Assembly (NCBI GenBank): GCA_900553695.1
Contig: USEM01000001.1
Span: forward strand, 1 to 64,000
Origin: an uncultured Clostridium sp.
GTDB lineage: Bacteria; Bacillota; Clostridia; TANB77; CAG-508
Length of the DNA: 64,000 nt
Direction: 5' to 3'
Below, piece after piece: positions 16,734-25,164 of the stretch (positions within the stretch are counted from its first letter, which is position 1; every line of letters begins with the position of its first letter). Under the pieces are notes generated by a model that made no database searches, was not told where the DNA came from, and saw only the letters and a list, made by a program, of their open reading frames with translations. Made by a program: the position numbers and the translations under genes.

Positions 16734-18402
16734 ATGTTATCTGATATTGAAATTGCACGGAAATGCTGAAATGTTTAATATTGAAAGAATTGCAAAAGAA
16801 ATTGGTATAGATAAAAAATTTTTAGAACCTTATGGAAATTATAAAGCTAAAATTGATTTAAATATACTAAATGATTTAAATAAAAAAAGTGGCAAGTTAG
16901 TTCTTGTTACTGCTATTAACCCAACTCCTGCAGGAGAGGGGAAAACCACTACTACAATAGGTTTAGCAGACAGCCTAAAGAAGCTTGGAAAGAAAACAGT
17001 AGTTGCCTTAAGAGAGCCCTCTTTAGGACCTGTTTTTGGAATCAAAGGTGGTGCTGCTGGTGGTGGGTATGCCCAAGTTGTACCAATGGAAGATATTAAC
17101 TTACATTTTACAGGTGATTTTCATGCTATTGGTGCTGCCAATAACTTACTTGCAGCAATGATAGATAACCACATTTTCCAAGGTAATAGCTTAAACATTG
17201 ATCCTTCTAAAATTACCTGGAAAAGATGTGTAGATATGAATGATCGTCAACTTAGATTTGTTGAAGATGGCCTTGGTGGTGGAAAAAATGGAGTTCCTCG
17301 TAAAGATGGATTTGATATTACTGTTGCATCTGAAATAATGGCTGTTTTTTGCTTAGCTTCTTCTTTGGAAGATTTAAAAGAACGTTTATCTCGTTTAATT
17401 ATTGGATATACCTTTGATAATAAACCTGTTACAGCAGGAGATTTAAAGGCTCAGGGAGCAATGGCAGCACTTTTAAAAGATGCTTTAAAACCTAATTTAG
17501 TACAAACCTTAGAACACACCCCAGCCATTGTACATGGTGGACCATTTGCTAATATTGCACATGGATGTAACTCAGTTATTGCTACTAAAATGGCTATGAA
17601 ACTTGGAGATTATACTGTTACTGAGGCTGGCTTTGGTGCTGATTTGGGTGCCGAAAAATTCTTAGATATAAAATGCAGATTGGCAGGTTTAAAGCCAGAT
17701 GCTGTTGTTATTGTTGCAACAGTAAGAGCACTAAAAATGCATGGTGGTATGAGTAAAGAAGACTTAAATATTGAAAATTTAGATGCACTAGAAAAAGGAA
17801 TTCCAAACCTTTTACGTCATGTTTCAAACATTAAAAATGTATACCATCTTCCATCTGTTGTTGCAATAAATAAATTTCCAACAGATACTCAAAGTGAAAT
17901 AAATTTAATCATTAATAAATGTAAAGAACTTGGTGTTAATGTTGTATTATCTGATGTTTGGGCTAATGGTTCCGAAGGTGGCTTAAGCCTTGCAAAAGAA
18001 GTAGTAAAACTTTGCGATGAACCTAATAACTTTGAATTTAGTTATGAATTACAAGATACAATAGAAAATAAGATATCAACTATTGTAAAAAGAATATATG
18101 GTGGAAAAGGTGCAAAGTTCTTACCAGAAGCTTTAGATGATATTAAACGTATAACAGACTTAGGTTTTGGCAATTTACCAATATGTATAGCTAAAACACA
18201 ATATAGTTTTTCAGATGATTTAACCAAACTTGGTGCTCCAACTGATTTTGAAATTACAATAAAAGAAGTTAAGATTTCAGCAGGAGCTGGCTTTATAGTT
18301 GCTTTAACTGGTTCAATTTTAACAATGCCAGGTCTTCCAAAAGTCCCTGCTGCCGAGAGAATTGACGTTTTACCCAATGGAAAAATTATAGGTTTATTTT
18401 AA
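16734..18402 (+). CDS. fhs: Formate-tetrahydrofolate ligase, read through one CGG +1 shift at codon 9
   Basis: Fhs makes 10-formyl-THF from formate, ATP and THF, feeding one-carbon metabolism and, in acetogens, the Wood-Ljungdahl methyl branch. From GGAGGTG (16720-16726) the first start is the ATG at 16734, which reads MLSDIEIA then CGG and would stop three codons on. Skipping C16758 gives MLSDIEIAGNAEMFNIERIAKEI, the family N-terminus, for 555 residues, the standard length. The P-loop PTPAGEGKTT is near residue 63-72, and GIKGGAAGGGYAQV and FGADLGAEKF are present. Starting at the in-frame ATG at 16770 would avoid the shift but has no ribosome site and loses the conserved DIEIA. Confidence 0.9.
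16758..16760 (+). other. CGG +1 recoding site in fhs
   Basis: GCA CGG AAA TGC TGA in the zero frame. Skipping C16758 gives GCA GGA AAT GCT GAA (Ala-Gly-Asn-Ala-Glu). A plus-strand example, so the pattern follows the sense strand. Confidence 0.85.
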
Positions 18403-18410
18403 GGAATTTT

Positions 18411-18437
18411 AGAGAAGTTCAATACACGAACTTCTCT
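18411..18437. terminator. Convergent hairpin between fhs and cwlD
   Basis: AGAGAAGTTC (18411-18420) and GAACTTCTCT (18428-18437), 10-bp stem, 7-base loop. The downstream T run is weak on both strands. The cwlD stop codon lies in the right arm. Confidence 0.5.
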
Positions 18438-19160
18438 AATTGTTATTTATAGGTTTTAGAAAATAATCCATTATTCCTACATATATCCCCCAAGCAAGCT
18501 TACCTTGATATTCCTCTTGCTCTAAAAGTGCTTTTTCTTCTGGGTTTGATAAAAATCCACATTCAACTATTGCTGTAGGTATTTCTACATGTTCAATTAT
18601 GTATACGTTTTCTATTTTTAAGGACTCTCTTTTATTTTCTTTATCTATTGTCTGATTTAATCCACTTTGCAAGCTTTGGGCTAATTTTTTACTTTGCTCA
18701 TTTCCTTTTTTAAAAAACGTTTGCCAACCCCAATATTCACTTTGCGGTATTTTATTTAGGTGTATAGATACGAATATATCTGCTTCCGCTTCATTTCCTA
18801 TCTTTACTCTATTTTTTATATCTGAAACCTTCTTCTGCCTTAACGATTTTTTATCCAAGTCATATATTCCATTCTCATCTGAACGTGTTAATATAACTGT
18901 TGCTCCTGCTTGCTCAAGTAATTTTTGTACCTTAAGCGTAATTTTCAAATTTATATCTGCCTCTGATGTGTTCTCAACTGTTCCACCACCGGTCCTCTCC
19001 GACCATGCCCAGCATCTAGAACTATTACTTTTTTGTTTACTGGAAGTGCAACAGTTTCCTTTGATGCCTCTTTTGAAGCAGGCCTTATTTGAAATGCAAT
19101 CACAGAAATTAGCAAACATGATAAGATTATATATATTCTTTTCTTGTTTAACAATAACAT
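18436..19160 (-). CDS. cwlD: N-acetylmuramoyl-L-alanine amidase CwlD-like, read through two CGG +1 shifts
   Basis: CwlD trims stem peptides so that muramic-delta-lactam can form in spore cortex; other amidase_3 enzymes split cells. A signal anchor (residues 1-25) precedes the catalytic domain. Near the first zinc His the frame meets CGG at 19001-18999 and again at 18991-18989. Skipping both C's gives DAGHGGEDGGGTVENTSEAD, close to the family zinc-His loop. The second zinc His (FVSIHLN) and catalytic Glu (AIVECGFLSNPEE) follow only in that frame. The full length is 240 residues, as in Bacillus CwlD. GGGGG precedes the ATG at 19160, which is preferred over the one at 19172. One shift alone would stop soon afterwards. 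Confidence 0.88.
18989..18991 (-). other. CGG +1 recoding site in cwlD (second)
   Basis: GAC CGG TGG TGG in the frame set by the first shift. Skipping C18991 gives GAC GGT GGT GGA (Asp-Gly-Gly-Gly). It is the only site followed by T. Confidence 0.85.
18999..19001 (-). other. CGG +1 recoding site in cwlD (first)
   Basis: CAT GGT CGG AGA in the zero frame. Skipping C19001 gives CAT GGT GGA GAG (His-Gly-Gly-Glu), the amidase GHGGED loop. Confidence 0.87.
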
Positions 19161-19214
19161 AAAAACCCCCATATTTAATTATATGAAGGTTCTTGTTATT
19201 TAATTACTTAAATT

Positions 19215-20144
19215 TTAGTGTTTTCTTCTATCTATTGCATAGCAACTTCCTTTATATTTTTTTGCTATGTGCTTAACTTGTGCTCCAACTTCGCCTATTT
19301 CAAGCACATTAGAATATTTATCGCTTTCCACTTGAACAACTCCTATTGATATCGCAGTTAAAAAGAAATGTTCCATTTTACCTTTTCTATTTTGAATTTT
19401 CAAGTATCCTCTATTATAGTCTTCCTCTGTAAAGAAATATTTTACTCCTTTATCAAATTGTGCTATTATATTTCGGCAAATTTCCTCATAGTTAGTATTT
19501 TCATCTAGTATAGCAACAAAGTCATCTCCACCAATATGCCCAACAAAAGCATTTGAATTTGCTATATTATTTACATTTTCAAGTATTGTCCTTGCCGTAA
19601 ATTTAATAATTTCGTCTCCTTTTAAGAATCCATACACATCATTATATGCCTTGAAATCGTCTAAATCTAAATATAATACAATAAATTCCTTTTCCCTTGC
19701 AAGTCGTTTCTTTAATTCTGCTTGAATTTGAGTATTACCTGGTAAACCTGTTAATGGGCTAATTGTTCTATTTAGTACTAGTAATCTAAATATATTTCTT
19801 ATTCTATAGTATAAATATTCTAGTCCCATAGATTTTGCCACATAGTATTCTACATAATTTTTTGCTAAATCTATCTTAAATTCCTTGTCTTCCCTTGATG
19901 ATAATACAATAATTGGTATTATATTGTTATCCTCTGTCTTTCTTATTTCAGTACAAAGTTCTATTGTATTTTTAGTTATAGTATCATCATTTATTATAAT
20001 TAATTGTGGTAAATTATTAGATACATAATCCATATCTTTTGTAAGTATTCTTTTAAATCTATAATTGGGTTCTTCCTTAAACATTTTTTTTAATTCTTCA
20101 GTTAATTCTTCTTGTTCATCAATAACATATATTTCTTGAAACAT
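19215..20144 (-). CDS. Receiver-like plus GGDEF diguanylate cyclase protein
   Basis: Residues 1-120 look like a response-regulator receiver fold (DEQEELTEELKKMF, QLIIINDDT, PIIVLSSRED), with the presumed acidic site near residue 53. The GGDEF domain begins near 128 with SPLTGLPGN and includes LYLDLDDFKAYND and the active-site loop as GGDDF, a variant often still active. It would make cyclic-di-GMP in response to phosphorylation or another cue. An HD-GYP protein at 44665-45711 could degrade the same messenger. The gene lies 11 bases after the Ig-like protein gene and may share its transcript. Confidence 0.85.
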   Translation of the reverse strand: MFQEIYVIDEQEELTEELKKMFKEEPNYRFKRILTKDMDYVSNNLPQLIIINDDTITKNTIELCTEIRKTEDNNIIPIIVLSSREDKEFKIDLAKNYVEYYVAKSMGLEYLYYRIRNIFRLLVLNRTISPLTGLPGNTQIQAELKKRLAREKEFIVLYLDLDDFKAYNDVYGFLKGDEIIKFTARTILENVNNIANSNAFVGHIGGDDFVAILDENTNYEEICRNIIAQFDKGVKYFFTEEDYNRGYLKIQNRKGKMEHFFLTAISIGVVQVESDKYSNVLEIGEVGAQVKHIAKKYKGSCYAIDRRKH

Positions 20145-20155
20145 TTTTTTCTCCT

Positions 20156-21142
20156 TTATACTTGTACATCTGCCTCACGGTGCCACGTTTTGGCTTTATC
20201 TGGAGATTCTAGTGTATATACTTCAACATCTACTACTAGGTGTCCATTTGGCACTTCCAAGTCTACATCTAGATGTGTTGTATCTTTACTATATCCCACA
20301 TAGTTTTCTTCATCATAAATAACTTGCTGTCCATTTATTGTTATTACAACTTTTTTAAATCCAGAATCATGGTCTATATCTATACTTAGCATATTACCGT
20401 GATTTAATATTATATTAAATTCTGGTTCATGAATTCCTACTGTTAACTGCTCTTTTGTTTGTTCATTACCTTCTATATCAATTGCCTTAACTTTGATTGT
20501 ATTTGTACCACGTCTTCCCTCAATTGTAAATTCCATCAATTTTTGTCCTCGTACATCTGGTTCCATTATAATTTCCGATTCATCTTCCCATGAATAACTA
20601 ACTTCTTCAATTCCTTTATCACTTGTTACAGCAATTTTTATGTCTCCACCTTCAATGAACCCAAAGTCAATTTTAGGCTTGTTTGGATCATCATCTGATG
20701 CATTAGCTGTAGTAACTTCTTGATCTAATTCACTTGAACTTCCATCCTTACCAGTTGCTCTTATGTGTAATATATTATAGTCATTAATAGGAATGTCTGT
20801 TGATGTAATACATTTTACTCCACCATTTAAGTTTTTCTCTTCTATTTCATCCGAATCATTCCACCAGAAAGAAACTTTGTCCAATCCTTCATCATATTCA
20901 ACAGTAATACCACATTTATTGTCTCTTGGTTCAACTTTTATTGTAGGTCGATTTAATTCAGCAATTGCTCCTGTTCCACTTTTTTTTCTTATTTTACCGT
21001 AGCTTAAGGCTATGAGTATTATTACCGCAAATACTACAATAAGTACTGAAAAAATTATGATAATTTTTTTCATATCTATTAAATTATCCCCACCCATTTT
21101 GGGTGGTTTATAGCTATTTTCTGTAGATAAAATTTGATTCAT
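20156..21142 (-). CDS. Single-pass membrane protein with Ig-like repeats
   Basis: A cytoplasmic N-terminus of about 24 residues that starts MNQIL precedes one membrane helix (about 25-48). The extracellular part of 280 residues shows three repeats of a KVSFWWNDSDEI / EVSYSWEDESEI / KVVITINGQQVI type with NTIKVKA-like strands, an Ig-like pattern. The same MNQIL opening occurs in the sortase at 54069-54833. GGDEF cyclase gene follows closely. A sensor or scaffold role is only a guess. AAAAGG precedes the ATG. Confidence 0.75.
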   Translation of the reverse strand: MNQILSTENSYKPPKMGGDNLIDMKKIIIIFSVLIVVFAVIILIALSYGKIRKKSGTGAIAELNRPTIKVEPRDNKCGITVEYDEGLDKVSFWWNDSDEIEEKNLNGGVKCITSTDIPINDYNILHIRATGKDGSSSELDQEVTTANASDDDPNKPKIDFGFIEGGDIKIAVTSDKGIEEVSYSWEDESEIIMEPDVRGQKLMEFTIEGRRGTNTIKVKAIDIEGNEQTKEQLTVGIHEPEFNIILNHGNMLSIDIDHDSGFKKVVITINGQQVIYDEENYVGYSKDTTHLDVDLEVPNGHLVVDVEVYTLESPDKAKTWHREADVQV

Positions 21143-21294
21143 ATTCCTTTTTCCCTTTTTATTTTTATATACTGGATTATATCACAAAAAAAATATATTT
21201 GTAAATATATTTTTTTATTTATTCACATATTTATACTTAAATTTCATATATTTAATTATGAAGTTGGAATTTTAACATAAAGGAGTTGGAATTT

Positions 21295-21447
21295 ATGAAT
21301 AGTAACATTGATGTTTCTAAGTTATTAGAAGCTTTATCTAAAATGGATAAAAAAGATTTAGAAGCAGGCATTGCCAAGGCTAACCAGGTATTACAAAATA
21401 CAAATAAAGAGGATTTGTTAAACCAAATTAATAAAAATAAAAAATAA
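21295..21447 (+). CDS. Small protein, 50 residues
   Basis: A short gene with an excellent ribosome site (AAAGGAG, 8 bases from the ATG). It encodes an acidic and basic helical protein (VSKLLEALSKMDKKDLEAG, then KEDLLNQINKNKK) with no membrane segment. It is followed 12 bases later by the gene at 21460, whose own AAGGAG overlaps the stop codon, so the pair is an operon. Family not recognised. Confidence 0.75.
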   Translation: MNSNIDVSKLLEALSKMDKKDLEAGIAKANQVLQNTNKEDLLNQINKNKK

Positions 21448-21459
21448 GGAGTTTTTACT

Positions 21460-21870
21460 GTGAATGATGATTTATCTAATATTTTCGAAAAGTTGAATAT
21501 TAATAAAGATGCTTTTTCACCTGAAATGATAAACAATATTATGAATATAGTTAATCATACTAATGAGCAATCTTCTGATAATTCTAGTAGCAATTCAAAC
21601 AATAGTGACTCTCCTGATATTGATATGGAAACAATTTTAAAAATAAAGTCTATATTAGATAAAATGAAAACACGTGGAAATAGTCCTCATTCAAAATTAT
21701 TACAAGATCTAAAACCTTATTTAGATGTTAATAAACAAAGTAAATTAGATCAATATATGAAAATAGATAGAGCAATGGACTTGTTACCACTTATAGGTGG
21801 TGATGTAAAAGCACCACTATATAACGATAATCAGGTTTTGCTCTTTTCCTTAATTTCACTATTATTCTAA
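21460..21870 (+). CDS. Unrecognised soluble protein, 136 residues, GTG start
   Basis: AAGGAG lies 9 bases before a GTG start. The N-terminal third is helical, then comes a low-complexity Ser/Asn/Asp linker (about residues 46-64), then SKLLQDLKPYLDVNKQSKLDQ and RAMDLLPLIGG. Similar short proteins with a LKPYL...K-K-D-...LLPLI end are known to me from Clostridia without function. The last bases overlap the convergent minC stop. Confidence 0.75.
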   Translation: MNDDLSNIFEKLNINKDAFSPEMINNIMNIVNHTNEQSSDNSSSNSNNSDSPDIDMETILKIKSILDKMKTRGNSPHSKLLQDLKPYLDVNKQSKLDQYMKIDRAMDLLPLIGGDVKAPLYNDNQVLLFSLISLLF

Positions 21871-22476
21871 GACGATTTCTTCATCAACGATTGAGGCAAA
21901 TTGTTTTAGCTCATTTTCTTCAATTTCTTCTTTTTCAATTTCTTTTACAATGTTAGCAATTCTTAGTTGTGGAGCTTCTATTTTATGACTTGCTATCATT
22001 GCCTTTTTATTGCCTTTTGCACCTGCATGTGCTAACCCTCTTAAATTTCCTAGCACTACTATATTGTCCCCTGCAATTACTTCTGCACCACTGTTTACAT
22101 CACCTAAAACTACAATACTTCCATCAAATTCTAGTTTTTGACCTGAACGAATTCCCCCTTTGAAAAAGTAAGTTTCTGAGTTTTCTACATTTTGCTCATA
22201 TACCTTTTTTATTCCATGTAGTCCTAATTCATTTTCGTTTTCAAATATAACTTCTTCTTTTACTTCAGTATTAATTAGTTCTCTTAACTCATCCTTTTCC
22301 TTATCTTTTAATACTTTTCCTACAACATTAATTGTATTTTTCCCTTCTTTGCATAGCTTCTTTATTACGTCCATTTTCTTTTTTATTGCTTCTAGAATTT
22401 GCTCCTGTGTGGCATCCTCATTAAGTCTAACTGAAATTTGATCATTTTTTATTCCTACTAATACTATACTTTTCAT
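21862..22476 (-). CDS. minC: Septum site-determining protein MinC
   Basis: MinC blocks FtsZ polymerisation away from midcell. The N-terminal domain (1-95) is followed by the beta-helical C-terminal domain with GGIRSGQKLEFDGSIVVLGDVN, GAEVIAGDNIVVLGNLRGLAHAG and the IEAPQLRIAN strand. The 204-residue length is normal. It comes 13 bases after PBP2. The usual next gene, minD, is absent; two small plus-strand genes lie there instead. Confidence 0.9.
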   Translation of the reverse strand: MKSIVLVGIKNDQISVRLNEDATQEQILEAIKKKMDVIKKLCKEGKNTINVVGKVLKDKEKDELRELINTEVKEEVIFENENELGLHGIKKVYEQNVENSETYFFKGGIRSGQKLEFDGSIVVLGDVNSGAEVIAGDNIVVLGNLRGLAHAGAKGNKKAMIASHKIEAPQLRIANIVKEIEKEEIEENELKQFASIVDEEIVLE

Positions 22477-22489
22477 TTTTAAATCTCCT

Positions 22490-24565
22490 TTACAAATTGG
22501 TGTATGGCTTTGCTGTTTTATCCTCTACTATTTCTTCATTTAACCCAAAGTATGCTTCCATAATTTCTTTTGTAACTTCAGCACTATAGTATCCATGTGC
22601 ACCATTTTCTACTAGTACTACTACAGCAATTTCTGGATTTTCATATGGTGCGAATCCCACAAACCACGCGTTTGTTTTATCATTTCCAGCTTCTGCTGAT
22701 CCTGTTTTTCCTCCAACTTGAATTGGAAAGTCTTTAAATACTGAGTAGGCTGTTCCTCCTTCTTCTGTTACCGATTGCATTCCCTCAAGTACTGTTTTTA
22801 AGTTTTCTTTTTGTATATTTAAATTTTCTTCTGATGTTTTTTCTATTCCTAGTCTTTTATTTATATAGTCTTTAACTTCTTCTGTTTTTATACTCTCTCC
22901 TTGATTATTTATAATATCTTTGATAATAGTTAAATCAAGTTTTTTTCCACCATTTGTAAGCATTGCTATATATCTTGCCATTTGTATTGGTGTAAAGTTG
23001 TTTTCTGCTTGTCCAATAACTGCAGATAAAGTATTTCCATAATACCATGCTTCATCTAGCTTTTCATATAGTTTTTTTCCTGCTAATGTTCCAGAAATTT
23101 CTCCTGGAAGTTCAATATTTGTTTTTTGGCCCAAACCAAAATATGTGGCATATTTTTCTATGTTATCTATTCCAATTCTTGTACCAACTTCATAAAAATA
23201 ACAGTTACATGATTTTTGTATTGCTTGTGATACTGTTAAATATCCATGTCCTCTACCATATGTTGTGTAATACCAGCACTTTGGCTTGTACCCTCCTGGG
23301 TAAATTCCTGCACATTCTATTTGCTCGTCTTTTGTTATTTTTCCTGTTTCTAACCCAGCTATTGCTGGCACCATTTTGAAAATTGAACCTGGTGCATAAG
23401 CACTTTGCATTGTTCTATTTATTAATGCACTTCTTCCTTTTACTGTATACTCATTCCACTTTTCTGTGCTAATTCCATCCACAAATAATTGTGGTTCAAA
23501 GTCTGGGTAGCTTACCATAGATATAACTTCACCTGTTTTAACATTTAGTACCACAACCGAACCTGCATATACTTCACGTTTTTCTCCATAATCCCCATTG
23601 TTTATTTTCTCTATATTTTCTTTTAGTGCCCTTTCTGCAACTTGCTGTACTTTTGCATCTATTGTAAGCATTACATTTGAGCCTGAAATCGCTTCTTCCG
23701 TAATATATTCTCCTGTTGTTGTTCCATCTATTGACATATCTGTTTGTTTTAATCCATCTTTCCCTTTTAAGAATTTTTCGCAAACATATTCTATTCCAGT
23801 TTTTCCAATATAATCATCTAGCTCGTATCCTTCATTTTGTGTGTATTCTTCATTTCCAATTTTTCCAACATATCCTAGCACATGTGATGCAAGCGAAGAA
23901 TAATAATATTTTCTAATTGGTCTATATTCTATATTAATTCCTGGAAAGCTGTGATTCATTTCTTCAATTTGAGCAACACTTTTTTCGCATACCTCTGGTG
24001 ATATTTCATAACCTCTCATACTGCTATAGCCATTTACATCTATCCCATATCTAACTGCTATTATCTTTCTTGCTTCTTCTAGTGAATATTGTTTTAATGA
24101 ATATTCATCAATGAAGTATTCAAGTGCTTGCTCTGCAGTTGTTCCATCTGCTAAGTCATTTTCCTCTAGCCATTTATTAATTCTTTCTTGATTCTCATAT
24201 TTAAAGCTTACTGGGTTAATATTAATTGGAAAATCATCATTGTACTTGTCTCCATTTTTTTCTAAAACAAATATTGCATTTAATATTGTTGTATTTAAAT
24301 TTTGTTCATCTATTTTACTTTTATAGATTTTTAATGAATATTTTATCTCATTTCCTGCAAGTACATTACCATTGCAGTCTAAAATGTTGCCTCTTGCGGC
24401 TCTTATTTTTGTTTCACGAGTCAGTCTTGAATTTGCTCTCTGTAAATATTCTTCCCCATGAACTATTTGAAGATTAAATAGCTGAAATATTAATATGATA
24501 CCAACTATATATACCAATATATATAGTATGTTATATCTTACATTCTTTTTATCTAAACTTGCCAA
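22490..24565 (-). CDS. mrdA: Penicillin-binding protein 2 (elongation transpeptidase)
   Basis: A class B PBP of 691 residues that crosslinks peptidoglycan during elongation with MreBCD. One N-terminal helix (13-32) precedes the dimerisation domain and the transpeptidase domain. Active-site motifs are SIFK (394-397), SCN (452-454) and KTG in GGKTGSAE near 630. It lies between mreD (10-base gap) and minC, the usual Clostridium order. Confidence 0.93.
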   Translation of the reverse strand: MASLDKKNVRYNILYILVYIVGIILIFQLFNLQIVHGEEYLQRANSRLTRETKIRAARGNILDCNGNVLAGNEIKYSLKIYKSKIDEQNLNTTILNAIFVLEKNGDKYNDDFPININPVSFKYENQERINKWLEENDLADGTTAEQALEYFIDEYSLKQYSLEEARKIIAVRYGIDVNGYSSMRGYEISPEVCEKSVAQIEEMNHSFPGINIEYRPIRKYYYSSLASHVLGYVGKIGNEEYTQNEGYELDDYIGKTGIEYVCEKFLKGKDGLKQTDMSIDGTTTGEYITEEAISGSNVMLTIDAKVQQVAERALKENIEKINNGDYGEKREVYAGSVVVLNVKTGEVISMVSYPDFEPQLFVDGISTEKWNEYTVKGRSALINRTMQSAYAPGSIFKMVPAIAGLETGKITKDEQIECAGIYPGGYKPKCWYYTTYGRGHGYLTVSQAIQKSCNCYFYEVGTRIGIDNIEKYATYFGLGQKTNIELPGEISGTLAGKKLYEKLDEAWYYGNTLSAVIGQAENNFTPIQMARYIAMLTNGGKKLDLTIIKDIINNQGESIKTEEVKDYINKRLGIEKTSEENLNIQKENLKTVLEGMQSVTEEGGTAYSVFKDFPIQVGGKTGSAEAGNDKTNAWFVGFAPYENPEIAVVVLVENGAHGYYSAEVTKEIMEAYFGLNEEIVEDKTAKPYTNL

Positions 24566-24575
24566 GGCTATCCTC

Positions 24576-25109
24576 CTAATAATACCTCATTAATGATTTA
24601 CTTTCGTTTATTATCTCTTCTGTTTTATCTCCTGCTTTTTGTATTAGAGGGTATAGAATTATAACTAGTATTGCATTAAATAATGCTTCAATTATAACTA
24701 TTTTCATAAATTGTATAAAGGCTGGTTCTGCCGAAATTAATAGTATTTGCAAAGTGTAATTTACAATTTCGCCAAAAATAGTTACTGCTATTGTCATAAA
24801 CATAAATGTTATTCTGCTATCTTTTGAAAAGCTTTTGTCTAATATTCCACCAATTAAGCCACACATTCCTAACATGATTGCATTTAAGCCTATTCTTTTT
24901 CCTATAATTAAATCTAAAACTAGTCCAAATATGGTTCCAAGAGTCAAACCATATATTTTTCCTAAAAATAAGCCAATAAATAATATGAATATTATAAATA
25001 GATTTGGTTTAATTCCTGCTATATTGTACCAGCTAAATAGATTAGTTTGTAAAAAGCAAAGAGCTAAAAACACAAAAAATAATACTGTTATAACTAATGC
25101 CTTTTTCAT
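24576..25109 (-). CDS. mreD: Rod shape-determining protein MreD
   Basis: A hydrophobic 177-residue protein with about five membrane segments, matching MreD, which links MreC and PBP2 in the rod complex. Position directly before mrdA supports the call. mreB and mreC are at 60393-62270, so the usual mreBCD operon is split here. Confidence 0.85.
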   Translation of the reverse strand: MKKALVITVLFFVFLALCFLQTNLFSWYNIAGIKPNLFIIFILFIGLFLGKIYGLTLGTIFGLVLDLIIGKRIGLNAIMLGMCGLIGGILDKSFSKDSRITFMFMTIAVTIFGEIVNYTLQILLISAEPAFIQFMKIVIIEALFNAILVIILYPLIQKAGDKTEEIINESKSLMRYY

Positions 25110-25164
25110 TAAACTCTCCTTTTATAGACATTATTATAACAGTATTTTTTCAAATTTTCAAGAC

